Below, one piece after another: positions 33,481 to 42,114 of a DNA stretch of 64,000 bases (within the stretch, counting starts at the first letter, position 1; each line of letters opens with the position of its first letter). The position numbers and the translations under genes are program-made. The notes below the pieces were generated by a model. It did not search any database. It was not told the DNA's origin and saw nothing but the letters and a program-made list of their open reading frames with translations. The stretch spans positions 5,018 to 69,017 of the forward strand of contig DAITAA010000018.1 in the NCBI GenBank assembly GCA_036824505.1, given 5' to 3'. Source of the stretch: SCUD01 sp036824505. GTDB taxonomy: Bacteria; Pseudomonadota; Gammaproteobacteria; Steroidobacterales; Steroidobacteraceae.

Positions 33481-34929
33481 TTGGCACTGCTGATCAGGGG
33501 CGGAACAGTCGTTACGGCGGAACAAAGCGTCCGCGCCGACTTGCTTTGCGATGGCGGCCAGATCGTACAGGTCGCGGCGAGCATCGAGGCGCCCAGGGAC
33601 TGCGTGATCGTGGATGCGGGAGGCCAGTACGTGATGCCCGGCGGCATCGACCCGCATACTCACATGCAGCTGCCCTTCATGGGAACGGTTACGAGCGAAG
33701 ACTTCTACAGCGGCACCGCGGCGGGCCTCGCGGGCGGTACGACGATGATCATCGATTTTGTCATCCCGAACCCGAAGCAGAACGTCATGGAGGCTTACCG
33801 CCAGTGGCGGAGCTGGGCGGAGAAGTCCGTCGCTGATTATTCATTCCATGTCGCGATTACCTGGTGGGACGAGACGGTCGCCGCCGACATGGAAACCCTG
33901 GTGCGCGATCACGGCGTCAACAGCTTCAAGCACTTCATGGCGTACAAGGGCGCCATCATGGCGGACGACGAGACGCTCGTTAACAGCTTCTCGAAAGCGA
34001 TCGCGCTAGGAGCCATCGTGACCGTGCATGCCGAGAATGGCGAACTCGTCTACCGGCTCCAGGAGCAGATATTCCGGCAGGGCATCACGGGGCCTGAGGG
34101 CCATCCGCTGTCGCGCCCGCCCGAGGTCGAAGGCGAAGCGGCCAATCGTGCGATCCGGATCGCGGAAGTGCTGCGGGTTCCGCTGTACGTCGTGCATGTC
34201 TCATGTCGCCAGGCGCTGGAAGCGATCACGCGGGCCCGCAACGAAGGGCAGCGCGTGTTTGGCGAGGTGCTGGCCGGGCACCTGCTGATCGACGACTCGG
34301 TCTACCGCGACCCGGATTTCACACGCGCTGCTGCCCACGTCATGAGTCCGCCATACCGCGCCAGGGAGCACCAGGCGGCGCTGTGGCGCGGCCTGCAGTC
34401 CGGCAACCTGCAGACGACGGCAACGGACCATTGCTGCTTTTGCGCCCCGCAGAAGGCGGCCGGTCGCGACGATTTCCGGAAGATCCCGAATGGCACGGCA
34501 GGCGTCGAGAACCGCATGGAGGTCCTGTGGCACCACGGTGTGGGCACCGGGCGCCTGACCATGAACGAATTCGTGCGCATCACTTCGACGAATGCCGCGC
34601 AGATCTTCAATATCTATCCGCGCAAGGGCAGCGTGTCGGTCGGCGCGGATGCGGACCTGGTCGTCTGGGACCCGGCCGCCAGCAAGACGATTTCCGCGAA
34701 GACGCATCACCAGAATATCGACTTCAACATCTTCGAGGGCATGACGGTCAAGGGTTGCGCTTCGCATACCATCAGCGCCGGCAAGCTCGTCTATGCCGAC
34801 GGTGACCTGCGTGTCGAGCGGGGAGCCGGTCGCTACGTGAACCGGCCTCCATTCGCCCCGTACTACGATGCCATCAGGAAGCAATCTGAACTCGCGAGGC
34901 CGAGCGCCGTCGAGCGTCCGCGGCGCTAG
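33481..34929 (+). CDS. hydA: Dihydropyrimidinase (hydantoinase)
   Basis: The 482-residue zinc amidohydrolase opens 5,6-dihydrouracil to N-carbamoyl-beta-alanine. The binuclear site is visible: H59-x-H61 in GIDPHTHMQLP, the carbamylated Lys156 in HFMAYKG, His183 (TVHAENG), His239 (VVHVSC) and Asp316 (TATDHC). The start is a TTG at 33481 with AGAGG 9 bases before; no earlier start gives the family N-terminus (LLIRGGTVV), and a longer frame would overlap the permease. Length is normal. PreT follows 3 bases after the stop. Confidence 0.92.
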   Translation: MALLIRGGTVVTAEQSVRADLLCDGGQIVQVAASIEAPRDCVIVDAGGQYVMPGGIDPHTHMQLPFMGTVTSEDFYSGTAAGLAGGTTMIIDFVIPNPKQNVMEAYRQWRSWAEKSVADYSFHVAITWWDETVAADMETLVRDHGVNSFKHFMAYKGAIMADDETLVNSFSKAIALGAIVTVHAENGELVYRLQEQIFRQGITGPEGHPLSRPPEVEGEAANRAIRIAEVLRVPLYVVHVSCRQALEAITRARNEGQRVFGEVLAGHLLIDDSVYRDPDFTRAAAHVMSPPYRAREHQAALWRGLQSGNLQTTATDHCCFCAPQKAAGRDDFRKIPNGTAGVENRMEVLWHHGVGTGRLTMNEFVRITSTNAAQIFNIYPRKGSVSVGADADLVVWDPAASKTISAKTHHQNIDFNIFEGMTVKGCASHTISAGKLVYADGDLRVERGAGRYVNRPPFAPYYDAIRKQSELARPSAVERPRR

Positions 34930-34932
34930 TCC

Positions 34933-36285
34933 ATGGCCAGCCCGCATCTCGATGTGGCCCCGGGTCGGTTGACCGCCGAAGAAATCGAGCGCAATTTCTC
35001 GGATCTGCATCCGCCGCTGACGAAGTCCAACGCGCTGATCGCGGCGGATCGCTGCTATTTCTGCTACGCGGCGCCGTGCACGATGGCCTGCCCGACCGGC
35101 ATCGATATTCCGCGTTTCATCCAGTCCATCCGCAGTGGCGACATCGAAGGTGCGGCCCGCACGATCCTGTCCGAGAACATCATGGGCGGCATGTGCGCGC
35201 GTGTCTGCCCGACCGAGGTGCTTTGCGAACAGGCCTGCGTGCGCAATGGGCATGAGGAAAAGCCGGTCGATATCGGATTGCTGCAGCGTCATGCAACCGA
35301 TCCGGTCATCGCCGCGGGAAAGCAGCTGTTTGAACGGGGGGCCTATTCGGGCAAGCGCGTCGCCGTGGTCGGCGGCGGCCCGGCGGCCCTGTCCTGCGCC
35401 CATCGCCTGGCATGCCTCGGTCATGAAGTCACGGTCATGAGCCGCGATGGCAAGCTCGGCGGCCTCAATGAATACGGTATCGCGGCTTACAAGACGGTTG
35501 ACGATTTTGCACAGCGCGAGGTCGCGTACATCCTCTCAATCGGCGGCATCGAGGTGCGTACCGGCGTGGCACTGGGCCGCGAACTGTCACTCGCCCAGCT
35601 GTGCCGCGGCTACGATGCGGTATTCCTCGCGGTCGGCCTCGCCGGCGTGAAGCAGCTGGATCTGGATTCGGAGGACCTGCCGGGCGTGATCGATGCCGTG
35701 AAGTACATCGCCGAATTGCGCCAGTCCCCCGACAAGAGCCGCTTGCCGGTCGGGCGGCGCGTCGTCGTGATCGGCGGCGGCATGACCGCGATCGACATTG
35801 CCGTGCAGAGCAGGCGCCTCGGTGCGCAGGAAGTCACGATCGTCTACCGGCGCGGCCGCGAACAGATGGGTGCCAGCCAGTTCGAGCAGGATCTGGCGCT
35901 GCGCAGCGGCGTGCGCATCAGGCACTGGGCAAGGCCCGTGCGCCTGATCGGCAAGGAACATGTCACTCGCGTCGAACTCGAATGCACGCGCGAAGTGCCC
36001 GGCGGCAAGCTGGAAGGGACGGGTGAGACCTTTGCCCTGAACGCGGACATCGTTTTCAAGGCAATTGGTCAGCAGATGGCCTGGGATGAACTCGGTGCCG
36101 CTTCTGCGATCCTGCGCATCACGGACGGCCGCATCGCCGTGGATGCCAATCGCAAGACCACGCTCGATAATGTCTGGGCCGGCGGCGACTGTGTTGCCGG
36201 CGGGAAGGACCTGACGGTGACCGCGGTGCAGGACGGCAAGCTGGCTGCGCAGGCGATCGACGCTTATCTGAGGCAGAGCGGGTGA
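34933..36285 (+). CDS. preT: NAD-dependent dihydropyrimidine dehydrogenase subunit PreT
   Basis: This 450-residue flavoprotein is built like GltD. It has an N-terminal Fe-S region (CYFCYAAPCTMACPTGIDIP, then CARVCPTEVLCEQAC), an FAD motif VAVVGGGPAALSCAHRLACLGH, and an NAD motif VVVIGGGMTAIDIAVQSRRLG. With PreA it reduces uracil and thymine to their dihydro forms using NADH, the first step of the reductive pathway. PreA follows at once. It is a distant relative of the flavoprotein at 12411-14039, which lacks a PreA partner and carries its own ferredoxin. Confidence is high because gene order preT-preA with dihydropyrimidinase is diagnostic. Confidence 0.93.
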   Translation: MASPHLDVAPGRLTAEEIERNFSDLHPPLTKSNALIAADRCYFCYAAPCTMACPTGIDIPRFIQSIRSGDIEGAARTILSENIMGGMCARVCPTEVLCEQACVRNGHEEKPVDIGLLQRHATDPVIAAGKQLFERGAYSGKRVAVVGGGPAALSCAHRLACLGHEVTVMSRDGKLGGLNEYGIAAYKTVDDFAQREVAYILSIGGIEVRTGVALGRELSLAQLCRGYDAVFLAVGLAGVKQLDLDSEDLPGVIDAVKYIAELRQSPDKSRLPVGRRVVVIGGGMTAIDIAVQSRRLGAQEVTIVYRRGREQMGASQFEQDLALRSGVRIRHWARPVRLIGKEHVTRVELECTREVPGGKLEGTGETFALNADIVFKAIGQQMAWDELGAASAILRITDGRIAVDANRKTTLDNVWAGGDCVAGGKDLTVTAVQDGKLAAQAIDAYLRQSG

Positions 36286-36290
36286 CAGTC

Positions 36291-37613
36291 ATGAACGAGC
36301 CCGTGCCTGGCAATGGGGCAGTCAATCTCGCTTCGGAATTCCTCGGCATCCGATCGCCGAATCCCTTCTGGCTCGCCTCCGCGCCGCCGACGGACAAGGC
36401 CTACAACGTCAATCGTGCGTTCGAGGCCGGTTGGGGCGGCGCGGTATGGAAGACACTCGGCGAGGACCCGCCGATCGTCAACGTGAGCGGCCCGCGTTAT
36501 GGCGCGCTGCACAGCAATGAGCGCCGCGTCATCGGCTTCAACAATATCGAGCTGATCACCGACCGCCCGCTCGCGATCAATCTTCAGGAGATCCGCCAGA
36601 TCAAGCGGGACTGGCCCGATCGTGCGCTGGTCGCCTCGGTCATGCTGCCGATGAACCGCGAGGCCTGGGCGAAGTACGTGCCGATGATCGAGGACACGGG
36701 CGCCGACGGGCTCGAGCTCAATTTCGGCTGCCCGCATGGCATGTCGGAACGCGGCATGGGTTCGGCGGTCGGCCAGGTACCGGAATACATCAAGCAGGCG
36801 ACCGAGTGGTGCAAGGAATTTGCACGCATACCGGTCATCGTGAAATTGACGCCGAACGTGACCAACATCCTGGGGCCCGCGCAGGCGGCGAAGGAGGGCG
36901 GCGCGGACGCGGTGTCGCTGATCAACACGCTCAATTCGATCATGCGTGTCGACTACGACACCTTGACCATGTACCCGAGCACGGACGGTATGGGATCGCA
37001 CGGCGGCTACTGCGGCCCGGCGGTCAAGCCGATTGCGCTGCACATGGTCGCCGAGATCGCGCGCAACAAGGAAACGCGCGGCCTGCCGATCTCGGGGATC
37101 GGCGGGGTCACGGACTGGCGCGACGCGGTGGATTTCCTGGCGCTCGGTGCCAGCAACGTGCAGGTCTGCACGGCGGCGATGGTCTACGGATTCAGGATCA
37201 TCGACGACCTGACGAGCGGCCTCAGCCATTTCCTGCGCGACAAGGGAATGAACGGGGTTGCGGATCTTGTCGGGCGGGCAGTGCCCTCCGTCACCGACTG
37301 GCAGTACCTGAACCTGAATTACGTGGTGAAAGCCAGGATCGACCAGGAACTCTGCATCAAGTGCGGCCGCTGCCACATCGTCTGCGAGGACGCATCGCAC
37401 CAGGCAATTACCCACATGGTCAATGGCCAGCGCCGATTCGAGGTCATCGACCAGGAATGCGTCGGCTGCAACCTGTGCGTCAGTGTCTGCCCGGTGCCGG
37501 ACTGCATCACGATGGAAACATTGACCTCAGGAATCGACACTCGAACCGGCCGTCCTATTGATGACAGAAAATCGAACTGGACGATGCATCCGAACAATCC
37601 GATGCGCCGGTAG
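36291..37613 (+). CDS. preA: NAD-dependent dihydropyrimidine dehydrogenase subunit PreA
   Basis: The 440-residue catalytic subunit has an FMN-binding dihydroorotate-dehydrogenase-like barrel (NPFWLASAPPTD, LELNFGCPHGM, VIVKLTPNV, GGYCGPAVKPIA, ISGIGGV) and two C-terminal [4Fe-4S] motifs (CIKCGRCHIVC, CVGCNLCVSVCP). The Cys in GGYCGP is at the place of the active-site acid in the family. The ATG at 36291 is used; a GTG at 36282 overlaps the preT stop and is possible. Together with PreT it forms the dehydrogenase that starts reductive uracil breakdown. Confidence 0.93.
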   Translation: MNEPVPGNGAVNLASEFLGIRSPNPFWLASAPPTDKAYNVNRAFEAGWGGAVWKTLGEDPPIVNVSGPRYGALHSNERRVIGFNNIELITDRPLAINLQEIRQIKRDWPDRALVASVMLPMNREAWAKYVPMIEDTGADGLELNFGCPHGMSERGMGSAVGQVPEYIKQATEWCKEFARIPVIVKLTPNVTNILGPAQAAKEGGADAVSLINTLNSIMRVDYDTLTMYPSTDGMGSHGGYCGPAVKPIALHMVAEIARNKETRGLPISGIGGVTDWRDAVDFLALGASNVQVCTAAMVYGFRIIDDLTSGLSHFLRDKGMNGVADLVGRAVPSVTDWQYLNLNYVVKARIDQELCIKCGRCHIVCEDASHQAITHMVNGQRRFEVIDQECVGCNLCVSVCPVPDCITMETLTSGIDTRTGRPIDDRKSNWTMHPNNPMRR

Positions 37614-37618
37614 CCGGC

Positions 37619-38068
37619 ATGACGCCTGATTACCTGGCCATGCTGCGAATCGCCATCGAGGAGGCGCGACTGGGCCTTGCGGAGGGCGGCATCCCGATTG
37701 GCGCCGCGCTGTTCGACGGCAGCGGCCGGCTGATCGGACGGGGGCGCAATAGGCGGGTGCAGGAGGGCGATCCTTCCATCCACGGGGAGACTGATGCCTT
37801 TCGCAAGGCCGGCCGGCAGCGTTCCTACCGGGACAAGATCATGGTGACGACGCTCGCGCCCTGCTGGTACTGCAGCGGCCTGGTGCGCCAGTTCAACATC
37901 GGGACCGTCGTGGTCGGCGAGTCGGTCAATTTCAGCGGTGGGGTGGCCTGGCTGCGGGAAAACGGCATAGAAGTCATTGACCTGCAGTCGGCCGAATGCG
38001 TTGCGATGCTCCGCGATTACATCCACGCCAACCCGGACGTCTGGAACGAAGACATTGGAGAGGACTAG
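37619..38068 (+). CDS. Yeast-type (zinc-dependent) cytosine deaminase homologue
   Basis: The 149-residue deaminase has zinc ligands His55 (HGE, with catalytic Glu57), Cys82 and Cys85 (APCWYC). The flanking sequence follows Saccharomyces Fcy1 closely as I remember it: EEARLGLAEGGIPIG, GRGRNRRVQEG, VVGESVNFSGG and the C-terminal WNEDIGE. Bacterial CodA cytosine deaminase belongs to an unrelated amidohydrolase family, so this is a fungal-type enzyme. It lies 5 bases after preA, where converting cytosine to uracil would feed the pathway. TadA-like tRNA deamination is less likely because of the Fcy1-specific tail. Confidence 0.82.
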   Translation: MTPDYLAMLRIAIEEARLGLAEGGIPIGAALFDGSGRLIGRGRNRRVQEGDPSIHGETDAFRKAGRQRSYRDKIMVTTLAPCWYCSGLVRQFNIGTVVVGESVNFSGGVAWLRENGIEVIDLQSAECVAMLRDYIHANPDVWNEDIGED

Positions 38069-38132
38069 CCACGTACCAGCGCAACTGGATTAATATTGCA
38101 TCCTTGTATTCGCTAACAATCAGGGGAGTCGA

Positions 38133-40382
38133 ATGAACAAAAAGAATCTGGCGTTGGTCATCAGTGCCATGCCTTTGGGCGCTATCGGCGTCAGTCAGCT
38201 TGCGATTGCGCAGGAAGGAGCCAATCCGACATTCGAGCCGGTCATCGTCACCGCGCAAAAGCGCGAGCAGAGCATCTATGAGGTGCCGGTCGCGATCAGC
38301 GCGTTCAACGCGGACACGATCGAAAGGCAGGGCATCACGGACCTGACGGACATCGGCAAGTTCGTGCCGAACCTGAACGTGACCGGTTTTTCCGCCGGGC
38401 ACACGTCTTCGGCAAACCCGTTCATCCGCGGCATCGGCCTGCAGGACCACCTGATCACGACCGATCCGGGCGTCGGCGTCTATGTGGACGGCGTCTATCT
38501 CGGCCGCCAGGTCGGCCAGAACTGGAGTCTTGCCAATATTGAGCGCGTCGAGGTGCTCCGCGGTCCGCAGGGCACCCTGTACGGACGCAACTCGATTGGC
38601 GGCGCCATCAACATCATCACGCGCAAGCCGGGCGACCAGGATGAAGGCAAGGTGTCATTGACTGCCGGTAGCCGCGAACGGTTGAACGGCGACCTGTACG
38701 CCAACATGCGGTTCTCCGACCAGTTCGCGATGTCATTTACGGGAGCGTTCCAGCGCCGCGACGGACTTGGGGACTTCGTCAATATTGCAAATCCCAGGAA
38801 GAGGGTCGGTGAGCTGCAGGACGTCTCGGCGCGTGTCGCGATGCTGTGGACACCGAATGACCGCCTGTCCTTCCTGCTCGCCGCGGACGGCAATGAGGGC
38901 GACAACGGCCTGAGGCCGTATCGCACGTTGATCGATGAGCTTGGCGCAGCCTGCCGGGCGAATCCTCCGGCGCCCCCGGCGAACTGCGATGCCGCCAACG
39001 GCGGTGTTTACAATGCCGGCTATCGCAATTCCGATACGGCCAGTGATCCGTACGACAACAACACGGGCCAGGCCCAACAGATTGCGGTTACGAACCAGGC
39101 CCGTGGCGTGTCGCTGACGATGAACTACGAGTTCTCGGACAGCCTGAACGTCAAGCTGCTGGCGAGCGACCGCCATTCCGAGTATTCATCCGGCCTCGAC
39201 GATGATGGTTTCGTCGACGATTTCCTGTCATTTCCCGAAGACGGTGACGCTGACCAGACTTCCGTCGAGTTGCAGTTCACCGGCAAGACCGGTGCCTGGG
39301 ACTACGTGGCGGGCCTGTACTACTTCGAGGAGGAGGGCAAGAACGTCCAGATCCCAAATGTGTTCCTCGGCGGAGCAGGGACCTTCCTGCTGCAGCAGAA
39401 GATGGACAGCCAGGCGGCTTACGCCAATGTCGGATACTCGGTTTCGGACGCGTTGCGGCTTTCGGCGGGCGTTCGCTACACGCAGGACGACAAGAAGGCC
39501 GGGACCATCATCAACGTCATTCCCGGTGTCTTCGACAATGGCCTGCTGAACGAGACCTCACAGCGTGACTGGTCGGAAATCAGCTGGGATGCTTCAGCCT
39601 CGTACAAGTTCAGTGACCGGATGACGGCCTATGGCACGATCCAGAGCGGCTATCAGTCCGGGCAGTTCCCGCCGCGGCCTTACTGCCTGTTCGGAAATGT
39701 CACTGACTTCGGCACGTCTCCATTCACGATCAACCCCGTCAACTGCTTCGAGGCCAACGACAACGTCACGGCGCTGAACTACGAGGTGGGCCTGAAGGGA
39801 CAGCCGCTGGACAATCTCGAGATGAGCATTTCCCTGTTCTACACGGACTACAAGGACCTGCCTTATCAGGTAAGCACGACCGCCGGCGGCGGCGGCTTCA
39901 ATACCGTAAACATCATCGTGGACCAGACCTCGCAGGGCGTCGAGTGGGAAAGCACCTGGGCAGCGACCGACAACTTCCGTCTGCACACGAGCCTCGGCTA
40001 TATCGACGCCAATGTGCATGACCCGAATCCGGCTGCGGTTGCGCCGCTGACTCCGGAGATCACGGCATCCGTGAGCCCGGAATTCACGATCCCGGCGGGC
40101 AGCGGAGAGGTGACGATGCGGGCGGACTGGTCTTTCCGTGACAAGATGTACGGCGAGCCCAGCTCTGATCCGGGCCGGTTCACCTTCATCGACAGCCGCG
40201 ACCTGATCAATTTCGACATCAGCTACCGGCCCAACGACGGCGACTGGACCGTTGCGGCATACGGCCGGAATGTCACGGATGAACGCTATGACAACGCGCG
40301 GCTGAATGTGTCCGACTACGTGCTGGTCATCCTCAGCAACGACGCCAGCGAATTCGGAGTCCGATTCACGAAAGAATTCTGA
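38133..40382 (+). CDS. TonB-dependent outer-membrane receptor next to pyrimidine genes
   Basis: The 749-residue receptor has a signal peptide (MNKKNLALVISAMPLGAIGVSQLAIAQ), a TonB-box/plug start (FEPVIVTAQKREQSIYEVPVAIS), plug signatures (VGVYVDGVYLGR, IERVEVLRGPQGTLYGRNSIGGAINIITRKPG) and a barrel ending FGVRFTKEF. AGGGGAG lies 6 bases before the ATG. It begins 64 bases after the cytosine deaminase in the same direction and is followed by a strong terminator, so it may be the last gene of the pyrimidine unit. An AT-rich gap (TTAATATTGCAT) could instead hold its own promoter. A nucleobase or nucleoside ligand is a hypothesis from position only. Confidence 0.9.
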   Translation: MNKKNLALVISAMPLGAIGVSQLAIAQEGANPTFEPVIVTAQKREQSIYEVPVAISAFNADTIERQGITDLTDIGKFVPNLNVTGFSAGHTSSANPFIRGIGLQDHLITTDPGVGVYVDGVYLGRQVGQNWSLANIERVEVLRGPQGTLYGRNSIGGAINIITRKPGDQDEGKVSLTAGSRERLNGDLYANMRFSDQFAMSFTGAFQRRDGLGDFVNIANPRKRVGELQDVSARVAMLWTPNDRLSFLLAADGNEGDNGLRPYRTLIDELGAACRANPPAPPANCDAANGGVYNAGYRNSDTASDPYDNNTGQAQQIAVTNQARGVSLTMNYEFSDSLNVKLLASDRHSEYSSGLDDDGFVDDFLSFPEDGDADQTSVELQFTGKTGAWDYVAGLYYFEEEGKNVQIPNVFLGGAGTFLLQQKMDSQAAYANVGYSVSDALRLSAGVRYTQDDKKAGTIINVIPGVFDNGLLNETSQRDWSEISWDASASYKFSDRMTAYGTIQSGYQSGQFPPRPYCLFGNVTDFGTSPFTINPVNCFEANDNVTALNYEVGLKGQPLDNLEMSISLFYTDYKDLPYQVSTTAGGGGFNTVNIIVDQTSQGVEWESTWAATDNFRLHTSLGYIDANVHDPNPAAVAPLTPEITASVSPEFTIPAGSGEVTMRADWSFRDKMYGEPSSDPGRFTFIDSRDLINFDISYRPNDGDWTVAAYGRNVTDERYDNARLNVSDYVLVILSNDASEFGVRFTKEF

Positions 40383-40407
40383 TCCGCGAATCGGAGTCGA
40401 AAATCAG

Positions 40408-40439
40408 GGGCCAGGAGTTTTCTCCTGGCCCTTTTCTTA
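40408..40439 (+). terminator. Strong intrinsic terminator
   Basis: A perfect 10-bp stem GGGCCAGGAG/CTCCTGGCCC with a TTTT loop (40408-40431) is followed by TTTTCTTA. It ends the transcript of the receptor and pyrimidine cluster. The T-run overlaps the stop codon of the convergent metal permease, and the same hairpin could act weakly on the opposite strand. Confidence 0.92.
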
Positions 40440-41201
40440 TCGCCTGGCGTCTTGAGAACCGGTCAGGTGCACAAGCAGGCCGATTACGGCCATCGCCCAG
40501 ACGATCACGGCACTCGATGGCAGGTCCGTGACGACCGAGGCGGCAAGGCCCGCGACGTAACTCCCGATCGCAAGAAGATAGCCCAGTGCAAGCTGCCACT
40601 TCGCGGAATGGCGATAGGTCGCGACCGCGGGAACTATCAGTGTCGTGAACACGAGATAGACACCGACGAGTTGCACCGAGGCTGTGACCACCATCGCGAA
40701 CAGCACGTAGAAGCCGACACGGCCGATCCGCTCGCGCCACAGGAACCACACGACGCAAAATAATGCCGTGAGCACGGCGGTGCGGATCAGGTGATCCGTG
40801 GACACCCAGAGGATCTGGCCTGCGAGCAGATCCTTCAGATTCTCGCCACCGTGTGGATCATTTGCTAGCAGCAGGATCTGCGCCGTCGACGCCAGCACGA
40901 AGAGAATCCCGATCAATGCTTCCTGGGCATTAGGCCGCTTGCGTTCGGTCCAGGTCAGCAGCAATGCGCCCGCGAGCGCAGCCGCGCCTGCGGCCACCTG
41001 TCCGCTCCAGCCTTCGATCGGCAGGCCAAAGTGACTCGCCGCAATGACACCGAGCCCCGCCACCTGCGCGATAGCCAGATCGATGAACACGATGCCTCGC
41101 GCCAGCACCTGCTGGCCGAGCGGAACGTGCGATATCGTGACCAGCAGGCCCGCGATCAACGCCGGCCACATGATGCTGAGATCCGTCGTGAAAAGATTCA
41201 T
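40437..41201 (-). CDS. Metal ABC transporter permease (ZnuB/TroC family)
   Basis: The 254-residue inner-membrane protein has about eight TM helices with ABC-3 family features (QVLARGIVFIDLAIAQVAGLG, an EALIGILFVLAS segment and GVYLVFTTLIVPAVAT). These permeases import zinc or manganese with a periplasmic binding protein and an ATPase. The binding-protein gene overlaps its start by 4 bases. No ABC ATPase is found anywhere in the window, so it must be encoded elsewhere or this is a partial system. The neighbouring barrel and binding protein make zinc the best guess. Confidence 0.88.
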   Translation of the reverse strand: MNLFTTDLSIMWPALIAGLLVTISHVPLGQQVLARGIVFIDLAIAQVAGLGVIAASHFGLPIEGWSGQVAAGAAALAGALLLTWTERKRPNAQEALIGILFVLASTAQILLLANDPHGGENLKDLLAGQILWVSTDHLIRTAVLTALFCVVWFLWRERIGRVGFYVLFAMVVTASVQLVGVYLVFTTLIVPAVATYRHSAKWQLALGYLLAIGSYVAGLAASVVTDLPSSAVIVWAMAVIGLLVHLTGSQDARR

Positions 41202-42103
41202 TGGACTGCCGCCTGCAACCGGTTGACGGTGTCATCGAAGAGCCCGAAGAGATCTTTCGCTTCGGGCGTGCCCCCGACCGAGAATGGCAGGGTGACGACC
41301 GGGACGTGAATGCGTTCCGAGAGCCAGTTGGCCGCCTTGGCGTCATTGTAGGCATTCAGCAGGATCAACTTTGGCGGTGAAGCGGATAGTTTCGAAACCA
41401 GCTGACCCAGGTAACCGGCGCTCGGCGGCACGCCGGGCTTCGGTTCGATCGCGGCGACTTCCTGCAAGCCGAGCCAATGGCAGAGATAAACCTGGTCGCG
41501 ATGCATGACGACAACCGGGATGCCTTTGAGTGATGCGGCCTTGCTTTCCCAGCGCGCGATGGCCTGCGTCCATCGGGCGTTGAAATCGTCGCCACGCTGC
41601 CGGTAATACTCCGCATTTCCGCCATCGATTGCGGCAAGACGGGCAGTGAGCGCTTTCGCGATCACCGCGATGTTGTGCGGATTCAGTTGCAGGTGGGGAT
41701 TGCCCTGCGGATGAATGTCGCCCAGGGAGCGATCCAGCCGCGAGGGAACCTCCAGCAGGTTCAATTGCGCCGTCGCCTCGAAGTAGCCTGGAGAGCCTGG
41801 CTGGACGCTCGGATTGCCCGACTCCTGCACGAGCACCGGCAGCCAGCCGATCTCAAGTTCCGCTCCCGTTGCAACGACCAGATCAGCCGTGCGCGCGCGG
41901 GCGACAAGGCTCGGCTTCGCGTCGACCTGGTGCACATCCTGCAAAGCACTGGTGGCGACGTAAACACTGACGCGATCACCGCCAAGCTCCGTTGCAAGCG
42001 CTCCCCAGTCGGACGTGGTCGCCAATATCTTGACCGTGGCCTGCGCGGGCGTGCAGGCCATGAGAATCAGCAGCGCTACGACGCCGCGAATAAGCTTCGT
42101 CAT
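41198..42103 (-). CDS. Metal ABC transporter substrate-binding protein (ZnuA family)
   Basis: The 301-residue exported protein has a signal peptide (MTKLIRGVVALLILMACTPAQA) and a cluster A-I binding fold (VKILATTSDWGALATELGGDRVSV, QDVHQVDAKPS, GNPHLQLNPHN, VVVMHRDQVYLCHWLGL). The His residues in these blocks are the likely metal ligands; the long His/Asp loop of many ZnuA proteins is missing. ATG 42103 is chosen because AGGAG precedes it by 8 bases; a GTG 6 bases earlier is too close to it. The stop overlaps the permease start. Zinc is favoured over manganese by context only. Confidence 0.88.
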   Translation of the reverse strand: MTKLIRGVVALLILMACTPAQATVKILATTSDWGALATELGGDRVSVYVATSALQDVHQVDAKPSLVARARTADLVVATGAELEIGWLPVLVQESGNPSVQPGSPGYFEATAQLNLLEVPSRLDRSLGDIHPQGNPHLQLNPHNIAVIAKALTARLAAIDGGNAEYYRQRGDDFNARWTQAIARWESKAASLKGIPVVVMHRDQVYLCHWLGLQEVAAIEPKPGVPPSAGYLGQLVSKLSASPPKLILLNAYNDAKAANWLSERIHVPVVTLPFSVGGTPEAKDLFGLFDDTVNRLQAAVQ

Positions 42104-42114
42104 GATCACTACTC

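Noticed and set aside
32804..33487. Open frame antisense to the NCS1 permease
   Set aside because: Shadow of the real gene; no motif, wrong codon use.
37619..38068. Calling the deaminase TadA (tRNA adenosine deaminase)
   Set aside because: The GENVNF-like ESVNF and WNEDIGE segments and operon context fit yeast-type cytosine deaminase better.
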